Position numbers and translations under genes: made by a program. From an uncultured Clostridia bacterium (GTDB taxonomy: Bacteria > Bacillota > Clostridia > Oscillospirales > Acutalibacteraceae): a DNA stretch of 64,000 nt. Below are positions 9,622-17,609 of the stretch, piece by piece. The stretch spans positions 1 to 64,000 of the forward strand of contig CANPBX010000001.1 of the NCBI GenBank assembly GCA_947572385.1, read 5' to 3'. How positions within the stretch are numbered: position 1 is the stretch's first letter; the number at the start of each line of letters is the position of its first letter. A model generated the notes under the pieces. The model saw only the letters and a list, made by a program, of their open reading frames with translations. It was not told where the DNA came from and ran no database searches.

Positions 9622-10341
9622 TTACCACAGGCTGGTCTCGCTGATCTTGCGGCTGAACTGGTTGGCCGCAAACAGCACGATGAAGTTGATGGCGGAGTTG
9701 AACAGGTTGATGGCCGTGGAATAGCTATAGTCCGCGTCGATCATGCCCACCCGGTATACATAGGAGGCGATGACGTCGCCGGTCTCCAGGGTGGCGGGGC
9801 TGTACATCAGGATGATCTTTTCATAGCCCACGTTCATGATCTGCCCCAGGCGCAGGATCAGCAGCACCACGATGGTGCTGGACAGCGCCGGCAGGGTGAC
9901 ATACAGCGTCTGCTTCCAGCGGCCCGCGCCGTCGATGACCGCGGCTTCGTACAGCTCCTGGTCGATGGCGGCCAGTGCTGAGATGAAGATGATGGAGTTA
10001 TAGCCCAGGTGCTGCCACATATTGGAGCCTATGTAAAGGGTGCGGAACCACTCCGGCCGGGAGATCAGGGCGCCGCCGGTATCGCCAAAAGCGGCCGCCA
10101 GCTGGGTCAGAATGCCGTTGGCCTTGGTGAAGTCCTGCAGGATGGACACCACCACCACGGAGATGAAATAGGGCAGGTAGGAGATAGTCTGCGTCACCTT
10201 TTTAAAGCCCTTGCCGCGAACCTCGTTAAGGCACAGGGCAAAGATGATGGGGAACGGGAACGAGAACAGCAGGCCGTAGAAGCTGATAAGCAGGGTGTTG
10301 CGGATCAGCCGCCAGCAGTAGGGCGAGTTGAAGAAGCGGGT
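9622..10341 (-). pseudogene. CUT1 sugar ABC permease, LplB type, N-terminus lost
   Basis: Readable from RFTRFFNSPYCWRLIRNTLL to the C-terminal SLW, including the EAA loop EAAVIDGAGRWKQTLYVTLP. About 60-80 N-terminal residues with the first membrane helix are missing. Upstream the frame runs directly into the binding-protein gene at about 10337-10345, with no start codon or ribosome site of its own. The first plausible internal start, GTG at 10197, would give only 191 residues. Together with the truncated binding protein this marks a deletion of probably more than 1 kb that joined the two genes out of frame. Confidence 0.85.
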
Positions 10342-10940
10342 GAATCGGAGTAGGCGGCGCGGCGGAAGTCATCGTTGCCGTTGAGCCAGGAGGCGAAGTT
10401 GGGGGCTGAGTCCAGGTAGCCGGCCAGGTCGATGAAGTAGCCGTCGTCTATGGCGGCGTCCTGCCCGTTGCGGTAGGACATGGTGCCCGGCTCGGTGTGG
10501 AGCATATCGGGCATATCGTCCGAAGCGAACAGCAGCTGGAACGCGTCGGTCTCAGAGCCGCTTGCAGGCACGATAAAGTTGATATGCACGCCGGTCAGCT
10601 CCTCATACCACTGGAAGAAGTAGGAGTCGTTGAAATCGGCCAGCTCTGCCATGGAGCCAGCCCAGGGGTACCAGAAGTCCAGGGTGACGTCCTCGGTGGT
10701 CAGGGGATAGGACTGCTGATTGGTCTCGCCGTTCTTCACATCGGAGGCCGGAGGGGCAGGGTCTGCGCCCTCTTCGCTGCTATCGCCGTCCCCGCTGGAC
10801 TCCTGGGAGGGGTCCGCTGCGGACTGGGAGCTGCTGCTTTCGTCGGCGGTGCTGGAGCCGCTGTCTCCGCCGCAGGCAGCCAGACAGCTGAGCAGCAAAG
10901 CGGCTGCCAGCAGCGCAGCCAGGATCTTTTTCAGTTTCAT
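10305..10940 (-). pseudogene. Sugar-binding lipoprotein (LipO-like), C-terminus lost
   Basis: The start at 10940 gives a classical lipoprotein signal, with AALLLSCLAACGG as the lipobox, followed by a Ser/Asp/Glu-rich linker. The binding-domain start DVTLDFWYPWAGS then continues to about residue 192 (FRRAAYSD). From there the reading frame enters the lplB sequence out of frame and stops at 10305. LipO-type binding proteins are about 500-560 residues, so more than 300 are missing. The promoter and operator region upstream looks intact. The importer as encoded lacks a functional substrate receptor. Confidence 0.85.
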
Positions 10941-11027
10941 TTTTGTGGTCTCGTCCTTTCACCAAAAAGTTTGCATAAGCGCCGTTAAAATTCAGCAAAT
11001 GTGCGGTAGCAGATCGCTATGTCCGCC

Positions 11028-11056
11028 AGTATAATGGATTTTGATAATAAATGCAA
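11028..11056 (-). promoter_or_regulatory. Promoter of the binding-protein operon
   Basis: On the minus strand TTGCAT (complement at 11051-11056) and TATACT (complement at 11028-11033) are 17 bp apart, about 90 bp before the lipoprotein start. A TATCAAAA half-site (11039-11046) lies within the spacer and another (11058-11065) just upstream of the -35. Confidence 0.65.
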
Positions 11057-11182
11057 GTATCAAAAAGCGAATTTATGGATATTATTTTGGGTAAGGACGG
11101 CCTTTGGGGAAGCAGGGATGATTTTGATACCTGGGGACGGAGCTATCAAAACGCGAACTGGTTTTGGTTCGCATTTTGATAG
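11039..11182. repeat. Cluster of five TATCAAAA operator half-sites
   Basis: The octamer TATCAAAA or its complement occurs at 11039-11046, 11058-11065, 11122-11129, 11144-11151 and 11174-11181. Three copies extend into GCGAA. The last two form a 16-bp inverted repeat with one mismatch (11143-11158 and 11167-11182) around an 8-bp centre. The same extended motif occurs before the AraC gene at 6197. Spacing and position around the promoter fit transcription-factor sites better than a terminator, because no T run follows. The stretch 10941-11213 holds no gene. Confidence 0.6.
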
Positions 11183-11213
11183 TAAAGGGGAAAATATGCA
11201 GGAGCCGCGGCCG

Positions 11214-12017
11214 TTAGAGGTCGGCTTCGGTCAGAATGCCCAGGTGCAGCAAGGCGTTTTTTATCCCATCCTCGGAAACGGAGGTGGTGACATAGTCGGC
11301 GGTGGACTTGACCTCCGGGGTACCGTTGCCCATAGCCACGCCGGTACCTGCCCACCTGAGCATGGAGATATCGTTGGGGCCATCGCCGAACGCGATGGTC
11401 TCCTCCTGCCGGATGCCGTAATACTCCGCCACGGCGCTCAGCCCCACCTCCTTGCCGCCGCCCTTGGGGATAACGTCCAGGATGTCCCCGCCGGAACTGG
11501 TGACGTCCAGGCGCGGGAGGGGCGCGATAAGCTGCCGGGCTTCGTCGAGGGGCATATAGATGTTTATCTGGACTACAGGGTGCCGGTCCAGCCGGGATTC
11601 CTCATAGAACGGCGGGAAAGGCGTGCGAGCCCATTCAAAGTGCCGTCGGACAGAGGGGTGGTCGTTGACCGGGAACGAGGACTCGTCCTCCAAAATGATG
11701 GCGGGATAGGCTCCCTTGCGCACCAGCTGGAGCAGGCCGCGGACGTCCTGGGGGTCTAGGGCGGCGTGGCGGATGACGGCGCCGCCACGCTCCAGGACCA
11801 CTTGGCCGTTGGTCGTGACGTAGCCGTCAAAGGGGAAGATGTCGGTGACCTGGCCGATGATGGAGAATGTCCGGCCGGTGGAGATGAACGCCTTGATCCC
11901 CTTTCGCTGCAGGGCGGCCAGCGCAAGGGCGGTGGATACCGGGAAGACGCTCTTGCCGCCGCTGTGGTCCAAAAGGGTGCCGTCGATGTCGAAAAAAGCT
12001 GCTTTTATCATATTCAT
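11214..12017 (-). CDS. HAD superfamily phosphatase, Cof type
   Basis: Translation from the ATG at 12017, preceded by GGAGGG, gives 267 residues; upstream codons in the frame are not protein-like. Motif I is FFDIDGTLLDHS near residue 8, with the C2 cap in the middle. The C-terminal motif, GGGKEVGLSAVAEYYG then AFGDGPNDISMLRWAG with the metal-binding Asp pair, is typical of the Cof group. These enzymes dephosphorylate sugar phosphates, FMN or pyridoxal phosphate. A promoter TTGTAA-17 bp-TACAAT lies at 12062-12090 on the same strand. Its place between sugar loci suggests a sugar phosphate substrate. Confidence 0.9.
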   Translation of the reverse strand: MNMIKAAFFDIDGTLLDHSGGKSVFPVSTALALAALQRKGIKAFISTGRTFSIIGQVTDIFPFDGYVTTNGQVVLERGGAVIRHAALDPQDVRGLLQLVRKGAYPAIILEDESSFPVNDHPSVRRHFEWARTPFPPFYEESRLDRHPVVQINIYMPLDEARQLIAPLPRLDVTSSGGDILDVIPKGGGKEVGLSAVAEYYGIRQEETIAFGDGPNDISMLRWAGTGVAMGNGTPEVKSTADYVTTSVSEDGIKNALLHLGILTEADL

Positions 12018-12061
12018 TTCCCTCCGTTGATCATTTATATCGTGGCGCTGGATCGGGCTTA

Positions 12062-12090
12062 ATTGTAGCACATCGGTCCATGGCTTACAA
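12062..12090 (-). promoter_or_regulatory. Promoter of the HAD phosphatase gene
   Basis: On the minus strand TTGTAA and TACAAT are separated by 17 bp and end about 45 bp before the start codon at 12017. Confidence 0.55.
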
Positions 12091-12218
12091 GTATCGTTTT
12101 GTGAAGCGGGGCCTGTGCTGATACAGGCGGCGGAGGGGGGATACGGAAAAGCCATGCCGGGGCTCGCCGTTGAGTGGGCGCGCTCTGGCATGGCTCAATA
12201 TCAAAAAGCAGCGGCTAA

Positions 12219-12399
12219 GGCTTGTTTGAAAATAGAGGAAATGACGAATTTTTGGCCAGAAGGGGACAATTTCAAGGAGAAGAACCGCTGTAGTTAGCTG
12301 CGCTAACTACGTCGATCTCGCGATCGACGAGGATTTTCGACGTAGAAAGCGGCCTCTTTATGGCAAAAAAGACGACGTTTTCGATTTTTCAAACAAGCC
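12219..12399. repeat. MITE-like 181-bp palindromic element
   Basis: The ends are a perfect 14-bp inverted repeat (GGCTTGTTTGAAAA at 12219, its complement ending at 12399). The similarity continues inwards imperfectly for about 50 bp on each side. The centre holds two adjacent perfect hairpins: 12290-12310 (9-bp stem on GTAGTTAGC) and 12311-12328 (7-bp stem on GTCGATC). No coding frame and no clear target duplication is visible. The form is that of a non-autonomous mobile repeat or a long-stem RNA element. It fills most of the gene-free stretch 12018-12445. Confidence 0.65.
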
Positions 12400-12445
12400 C
12401 TCGGTCTCAGGCGGGTCCATTGGGGACTACAGGCCCCCTTCGCCC

Positions 12446-13492
12446 TCAATACTCAATATCCATCCACGTCCCAGCCCGGGCTGACATCATGGCGGTCTCG
12501 ATCACGGCCAGGGTGTTGTGCCCGTCTATGCCTGTGACTATCGGCCTGCGGCCCTCCACTATGGAGGCGATGAACTCGTCTATCACGCCGCTCTTGAGCT
12601 GGTGCTGGTTTGTGCTTATGCTCCCCACGGTATACTTTACCTGGGTGCCGTCCCGCATTTCAAGGACGATATCGTCGGCATAGTCGCCGAATATCTTCAT
12701 CACGCCCTTGCTGCCGTAGATGGTGCTGCCGTTGTCCTCCGCGCCGTAATTTGTCCAGCTGAAGTGCATTATGCCCGGCAGGCCGTTTTCCATGTTGAAG
12801 AGGCATACGGCGTTGTCCTCCAGGGCTATGGGCTCCCCGGTCTCGTCCCGCTTGTCAAGGGTCGTCATGGTGGTGAACACGTTCTTTATCTCGGAGTCTG
12901 TGAGGAAGCGTATCAGGTCTATCTTATGGGCCCCCAAGTCCCCCATCACCCCGAAATTCGCCTGGTCCTTTTTGAAAAACCAGGTGCCATTCCCCGCGTC
13001 GATGCTCCAGTGCTCGGGTCCCGAGTGCTTGAAGTTGCACTGGAAAAACAGCAGCCTGCCTATGGCCCCCTGGTGCAGCAGCTCGTGGGCCTTTAGGTGG
13101 GCCCGTATCAGCCTTTGGTTGTGGCCCAGCATCAGGTTCTTGCCGGACTGCCTCTCCGCCTCCAGCATACGCCTGGACTCCTCGATGCTCAGCGCCATGG
13201 GCTTCTCGCAGAGCACGTGCTTCCCGGCCTTCAGCGCCCTTATAGAAGCGTCGGCATGGGTGGCGTTAGGCGAACAGACGCTCACCGCGTCCACGCTCCC
13301 ATCCTCAAATACCTCCTCAAGGCTGCCGTAGGCCCGCCCGCCGTACTGCTCGCAGAGCTCTCCGGCGCGCTTTCCATCAGTGTCGAACACCCCGGCTATC
13401 TGGGCGCTTGGGTTTGCGTCATATTCCGGCAGGTGCCGGCGCTGGGCGATGGCGCCGCCCCCTATCACAGCCACGCGGACGATAGGCTTCAT
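12446..13492 (-). CDS. Gfo/Idh/MocA family NAD(P)-dependent oxidoreductase
   Basis: The start at 13492 is preceded by GGGAGGAAAAAGC, a better site than the ATG 21 bp upstream. The Rossmann N-terminus RVAVIGGGAIAQRRHLPEY is followed by CEKPMALS, the family's conserved EKP around residue 95. The C-terminal domain has GDLGAHKIDLIRFL with the catalytic His. At 348 residues the length is normal. Members oxidise or epimerise sugars and cyclitols. Its own promoter lies at 13528-13556, divergent from the BlaI-like gene. Confidence 0.92.
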   Translation of the reverse strand: MKPIVRVAVIGGGAIAQRRHLPEYDANPSAQIAGVFDTDGKRAGELCEQYGGRAYGSLEEVFEDGSVDAVSVCSPNATHADASIRALKAGKHVLCEKPMALSIEESRRMLEAERQSGKNLMLGHNQRLIRAHLKAHELLHQGAIGRLLFFQCNFKHSGPEHWSIDAGNGTWFFKKDQANFGVMGDLGAHKIDLIRFLTDSEIKNVFTTMTTLDKRDETGEPIALEDNAVCLFNMENGLPGIMHFSWTNYGAEDNGSTIYGSKGVMKIFGDYADDIVLEMRDGTQVKYTVGSISTNQHQLKSGVIDEFIASIVEGRRPIVTGIDGHNTLAVIETAMMSARAGTWMDIEY

Positions 13493-13521
13493 GCTTTTTC
13501 CTCCCTTGGTCATTGCGATCT

Positions 13522-13556
13522 TATGATATCATAACATAAACGCAGAGCTTTTTCAA
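13522..13556 (-). promoter_or_regulatory. Promoter of the Gfo/Idh/MocA gene with palindrome
   Basis: On the minus strand TTGAAA (13551-13556) and TATGAT (13528-13533) are 17 bp apart. The -10 lies in a perfect 14-bp palindrome, TTATGATATCATAA, at 13522-13535, which could be an operator. Confidence 0.6.
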
Positions 13557-13597
13557 GGGCTTTCACAGGCGCCGCCTTCGGTAATGCCGAAAAGCCC

Positions 13598-13640
13598 TTG
13601 ACAACTGAAAACCAATCAGATATACTAAATTTAAATTTAG
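13598..13640 (+). promoter_or_regulatory. Consensus promoter and palindrome before the BlaI-like gene
   Basis: TTGACA (13598-13603), a 17-bp spacer and TATACT (13621-13626) form a near-consensus sigma-A promoter. It runs into the perfect palindrome CTAAATTTAAATTTAG (13625-13640), covering the expected start of transcription. The position suggests autorepression by the downstream BlaI-like protein, whose relatives bind A/T-rich dyads. Confidence 0.75.
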
Positions 13641-13707
13641 CATATACACAGCTTCACAGATTAAATATGTACTATTTAAAACTATTATAATCAGCAAAGG
13701 TGGTAGC

Positions 13708-14118
13708 ATGGCGTTTGTACCGTTGACGAAGACCGAGGAAAAACTTATGCTGTTCCTCTGGGAGCAGGACCGGCCCCTCACTGTGAGCGAAATGCTGGAT
13801 CTGCTTGACGAAAGGGCCTGGACGAAAAACTACACCAGGGATATCGTGCGCTCCCTTAAAAAGAAGGGGGCCATCGCCATGAGCGGGCTTATACACAGCC
13901 GCACGAACTTTGCCCAGCAGTTCCTGCCGGGAATGACCAAGGCCGAATACTACGCCGGGCTTGCCAGGCATAACGGGGTCTCCCTCGGCGAGCTGTTCCG
14001 CGCCGAGGCTTCCGCTATGGCCGAGGGAGGCAGGGGCAAGGAGCTGGACGTGCTCATCCGGGAGCTCGAGGGGGCTATTTGGGAGTGCCGGGGCGAGGCT
14101 GGCAGAGAAAGGGCATGA
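13708..14118 (+). CDS. BlaI/MecI/CopY family repressor
   Basis: A 136-residue protein with the BlaI-type winged helix in residues 1-80: LTKTEEKLMLFLWEQ, then PLTVSEMLDLL, then NYTRDIVRSLKKKGAI. A dimerisation tail with FLPGMTKAEYYAG follows. Its ribosome site is AAAGGTGG. Classical BlaI repressors are inactivated by a BlaR1 sensor protease, which is absent here, so this may be a stand-alone member responding to something else. The last 44 bp overlap convergently with the DUF4965 gene. Confidence 0.82.
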   Translation: MAFVPLTKTEEKLMLFLWEQDRPLTVSEMLDLLDERAWTKNYTRDIVRSLKKKGAIAMSGLIHSRTNFAQQFLPGMTKAEYYAGLARHNGVSLGELFRAEASAMAEGGRGKELDVLIRELEGAIWECRGEAGRERA

Positions 14119-16024
14119 ACACCCCGCCCTGCACGCTGCGGGCAATGAACGCCACATAGCGCCCGGTCCTGGTGTCGTACCAGTCGGAGAAGGGCACCCG
14201 GGTAGCGGTCTCCCTGACATACTTTGCCACAGGCGCCAGCAGCGCCCGGCGCGTGGACTCCCCGGGGGCCATGGCCGCGCACCAGCATATCCAGTCGGAC
14301 TTGGTATAGTCCGCCCGGGAGTCCAGGGGCAGCCCGTAGGCGTTGATACGTTCAAGATAGCTCTCGGTCTCCCTGCGGTAGAAGTCCTCGGGGAGCAGGC
14401 CCAGCCCCAGCGCCCGGTCCCACGCCAGGTTATACTTCATGCTCCAGCCCTGCCCGTCAAAGGTCAGGCATGTGCCATTCTCCCCGGCGGCGCGGCGCTG
14501 CCAGCCTTCCGCCAGCTCCCGGGCCTTCTGCCGGTACTCCTCCCCTGCCCGCTCCCTTCCAAGCCGCTTTTGCAGCCGTCCGAAGCAGGCTATGCCCACT
14601 ATGGCCTTTGCGGCCAGGTTCACGTTGCGGGCCAAATGCCCGGCGAAGTCGTCGGTGCAGAGCTGGCTGCCCGGGTCCTCGCCGTACTTCAGCAGGTACC
14701 CGGCCCACTTCTCCAGTATGGGGCTGTATTTTCGCAGAAGGCCGTCCGAAGCTCCGTAGTGCATGGCGGCCTCCAGCATGATCAGCATATTCCCGCACTC
14801 CTCCACAGGCATCTGGTACTTGTCAAGATAGATCCCCGTCCCCGCCGGGTACTGGTATACCGGCGGGATCGTCGCGCCCTGGGGGAGGTCCATGTCCAGG
14901 GCGTAGGCCTGTCCTGTGGCGTAGGGGTAGCGGCCCACGTCATGGGGGGCGAAGTCAAACTCCCATACGGGCATGGACGCGAACTCCAGCACCGGGCGGC
15001 ACAGGGCGTTCACGAGCTCCGGGCAGAACTCCAGGAACAGGGGCGCGGAAGGATAGCTCACGTCCACCGTGCCGATACAGCCGTTGGAGTCGTTCTCCTT
15101 TGAGAGCAGGGCCAGCTCCCCCTCCGGGGTGGCGATCAGCTTATGGGCGGCAAAGCTGTGCCTCCAGGCGGCGCAGGCTATCTCCTGGTAGTCCCTGCCG
15201 CCTATCTCCCCCGCCCTCTCCAGCACCTGGGCGTCCAGGGCCTCACAGCGCTCCACCAGCCGGTCATGCCCGGTGAAGAACTCCTCCAGCGCCTGCCGGA
15301 AGGTCTTGCCGCCCCTTGCGTACCAGGCCCTGCAGGGCGTGCCGAAATAGTTCACCGAGGCTATATCGTCGTACCCCAGCAGGGCAAAGGCCCTCTTAGG
15401 CGCATTGCCGGCCTCTGCCTCCCAGCTAAAGCCCGCCCCGCGGGCAGAGCTTGATACCGGGCAGGAGGAGGCCATATAGAAATACCCCCAGTCGATAGTG
15501 ATATGGTCCGCGGAATGGCCCAATATGCACTGGCGGGACCTGCCCAGGTAGGCCACGCCCATCTCCCCCGCCCTGTAGCTGTGGGAGAATATCTGCGGCT
15601 CCACGGCCCCGTCAAAGCAGATACGCCGGGAGACCGAAAGCTCAAGCTGTGTTTTATGGGCCGCGCCGTCCGCCGAGGCGATCTCAAAGTCCGCCAAGGC
15701 GATCGGGGTGGAGAGCACATCCAGGTCGTCGGGCAGAGCGCAGCTGCGGAAGGCCGCTTTCAGGCTAACGCCCCCTGCAAGATAGGTAAACTCGGTCTTT
15801 GTGGGGGTGACGGCCACCCCCTGTACAAGTGCCCTGGCCTCGCCTCCGCTGCCAAGGAAGCGGTAGCGCTCACCGTCCACTGTAATAAAGCCGCTGACGG
15901 GCTTTTCAGCCCCTGTCCAATGGACCGCTGTGCAGTCGTTGGGAAGGTCCCCGGGGAGCCAGACGGAAAAATACGGGTCCTCCGCGATAAGCGGTATGGC
16001 GGGAAGGCGGTCAAAGCTTTGCAT
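14075..16024 (-). CDS. DUF4965-family six-hairpin enzyme (glutaminase/glycosidase-like)
   Basis: The 649-residue protein begins PLIAEDPYFSVWLPGDLPND and continues with AVHWTGAEKPVSGFITVDG. This start is typical of the family grouping DUF4964, DUF5127 and DUF4965 with the GtaA-type glutaminase module. The second half is an alpha/alpha barrel, with GQAYALDMDLPQGATIPPVYQYPAG and YTKSDWICWCAAM. No signal peptide is visible, so it probably acts in the cytoplasm. Neighbouring sugar importer genes suggest a carbohydrate substrate. The biochemical activity of most members is unknown, so substrate is not assigned. Confidence 0.75.
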   Translation of the reverse strand: MQSFDRLPAIPLIAEDPYFSVWLPGDLPNDCTAVHWTGAEKPVSGFITVDGERYRFLGSGGEARALVQGVAVTPTKTEFTYLAGGVSLKAAFRSCALPDDLDVLSTPIALADFEIASADGAAHKTQLELSVSRRICFDGAVEPQIFSHSYRAGEMGVAYLGRSRQCILGHSADHITIDWGYFYMASSCPVSSSARGAGFSWEAEAGNAPKRAFALLGYDDIASVNYFGTPCRAWYARGGKTFRQALEEFFTGHDRLVERCEALDAQVLERAGEIGGRDYQEIACAAWRHSFAAHKLIATPEGELALLSKENDSNGCIGTVDVSYPSAPLFLEFCPELVNALCRPVLEFASMPVWEFDFAPHDVGRYPYATGQAYALDMDLPQGATIPPVYQYPAGTGIYLDKYQMPVEECGNMLIMLEAAMHYGASDGLLRKYSPILEKWAGYLLKYGEDPGSQLCTDDFAGHLARNVNLAAKAIVGIACFGRLQKRLGRERAGEEYRQKARELAEGWQRRAAGENGTCLTFDGQGWSMKYNLAWDRALGLGLLPEDFYRRETESYLERINAYGLPLDSRADYTKSDWICWCAAMAPGESTRRALLAPVAKYVRETATRVPFSDWYDTRTGRYVAFIARSVQGGVFMPFLCQPRPGTPK

Positions 16025-16158
16025 ATAGATCCCTCCTGTGTGAAATTATTGTAGTCGCGTCCTGCGCTGAGCCCATTATAGCCTATTGCCGGGCCCAGTG
16101 CAAGCCATGCCTGGTGATCGTCTTTTGATATCTGCCTGGATTTTTGTTCATGGCCCTT

Positions 16159-17277
16159 CTATCCCCGGGGGAAGTTTTCCTCCGGGGCGATGTGGTTTTG
16201 GGGCTTATAGCCGCTGTACCGTATGAACGCCCGGCGGAACGAGAACTCCAGGTCGTAGCCCACCTGCTTGTACACCTCGGATATCTTCACGTCCCCCACT
16301 GAAAGCAGCTCCTTGGCCTTTTCCATGCGCACATAGGTGAGGTACGGCAGGAAGGTCGTGCCCGCGGCGTCCCGGATATGCTTGTTGATGGTGTTGGCGC
16401 TCATATGGAACACATCCTGCAGGACGTTTATCGACAGGCCGCTGTCCGCATAGTGGGCGTCGATATACCCGACGATATCCCTGGCGGCGGCGCTCACGCC
16501 CTCCTCCCTGGCCGAGAGCATGGCGCAGACCTCCCCTGCCACGGCCCCGAGCTTGCCGAATACGTCATAGACTGAGCTGTACTCCATGGTCTCCAGGGAG
16601 GCCAGCAGCTCCCGGCTGAGGTTTTTCTCCAGCACGATGCGCACAAGGTCGTTTATAAGCACCATGCTCAGCTGGAACAGGTCCGACTCCCTCAGCTTCC
16701 CGCATTTCAGCCGCTGGGCGTTCTCCTCCAAAAGCTGGTCCAGTATATTCGCCGCCTCCCTGGCCTTGCCTCCCCGCAGGGCCAGTATAAGGTGGTGCTC
16801 GGCCTCAATGGGCAGGTAATATGCAGGTATGCCGGAAAACCCCCGGTACTGCTTCTTTTTCAGGGCCTCCTGGTATGAGGCAGGTATGCCCCCGCAGCCC
16901 TGGCAGACCGGCCCCGGGAATATCTCCCCCGGCCGGGCCCCGGACCTTTCGGCAAACCTGCTGCAGAAGGCCGAGATCTCCCGCTCCTGGGCCGAGGACG
17001 CTATCAGCACCAGCATACCGCCGTAGTCCGGCACGAACTCGCAGTGCAGCCCCTTCATCTCCCTGAGCAGGCCCTCTATGGCTCCCGGGCTGCCGCCGGA
17101 GCCGCTGCTCAGCAGCACCACCTGCACCCACTGGCGCTGGTAGTCCGGCAGCAGCCCGCTTCTGGCCCCGTCGGGCTGAAGCGTGCCCGCCAGGATCCGG
17201 CGCAGCTCCCTGTCCCTCGCCGAGGCCTCCAGGGCCTGGACCATCCTGGAGATATTGTTCCCTATGTCAAAGTATGG
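16159..17277 (-). pseudogene. AraC family regulator, N-terminal half lost
   Basis: From DIGNNISRMVQALEASARD to the C-terminus this matches the cytoplasmic half of membrane AraC regulators like the one at 6302-8628. It ends in two helix-turn-helices: LSINVLQDVFHMSANTINKHI, then KISEVYKQVGYDLEFSFRRAF. The membrane helices and sensor domain, about 370 residues, are absent. Upstream the sequence passes at about 17268-17283 straight into a truncated sugar permease. The open frame begins at an ATG (17313) inside that permease sequence and has no proper ribosome site. Confidence 0.82.
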
Positions 17278-17590
17278 TGTTGAACAGCATAAGCACACAG
17301 CCCGCCGCCACATAGATAACGGAGTTCAGGAATGCCTGCCAGAACTCCCTGTCCAGCGCCACTATCCTATAGCTCTCCACCGAGAAGCCCACGGGCCAGA
17401 AGGCCACCGCCCCGCTTGCCGCCGCTATGGGGTCGCTAACGGACATGGAGATAACGTACCACATGGGGTATATGGTGATAAAGCACACTACCACTGATAT
17501 GGCTGTTACCGCCGTATCGAAGCCGGTCCAGCGGTCGAGCCTGCTTTTCCCGGCCCTGCCCCTCTCTGCTACCATTGAGTTTTGTTTCAT
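17267..17590 (-). pseudogene. CUT1 sugar ABC permease (LplC type), C-terminal two thirds lost
   Basis: The start at 17590 has a GGGGAGG site. About 100 codons of a normal LplC N-terminus follow: AVTAISVVVCFITIYPMWYV, then SVIYVAAGCVLMLFNT. The sequence then changes to the AraC fragment, and the frame stops at once. About 190 residues with the EAA loop are missing. It lies 20 bp downstream of an intact lplB, so this importer lacks one permease half and any visible binding-protein gene. Confidence 0.85.
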
Positions 17591-17609
17591 CTTGATACCT
17601 CCCCTTTCC

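Noticed and set aside
11143..11182. Terminator of the HAD gene
   Set aside because: The inverted repeat lies downstream of the HAD stop but has no T run on that strand, and its half-sites recur as separate copies, which fits operators.
12290..12328. tRNA or riboswitch
   Set aside because: Two simple perfect hairpins without acceptor stem, CCA end or anticodon arm; they sit inside a palindromic repeat.
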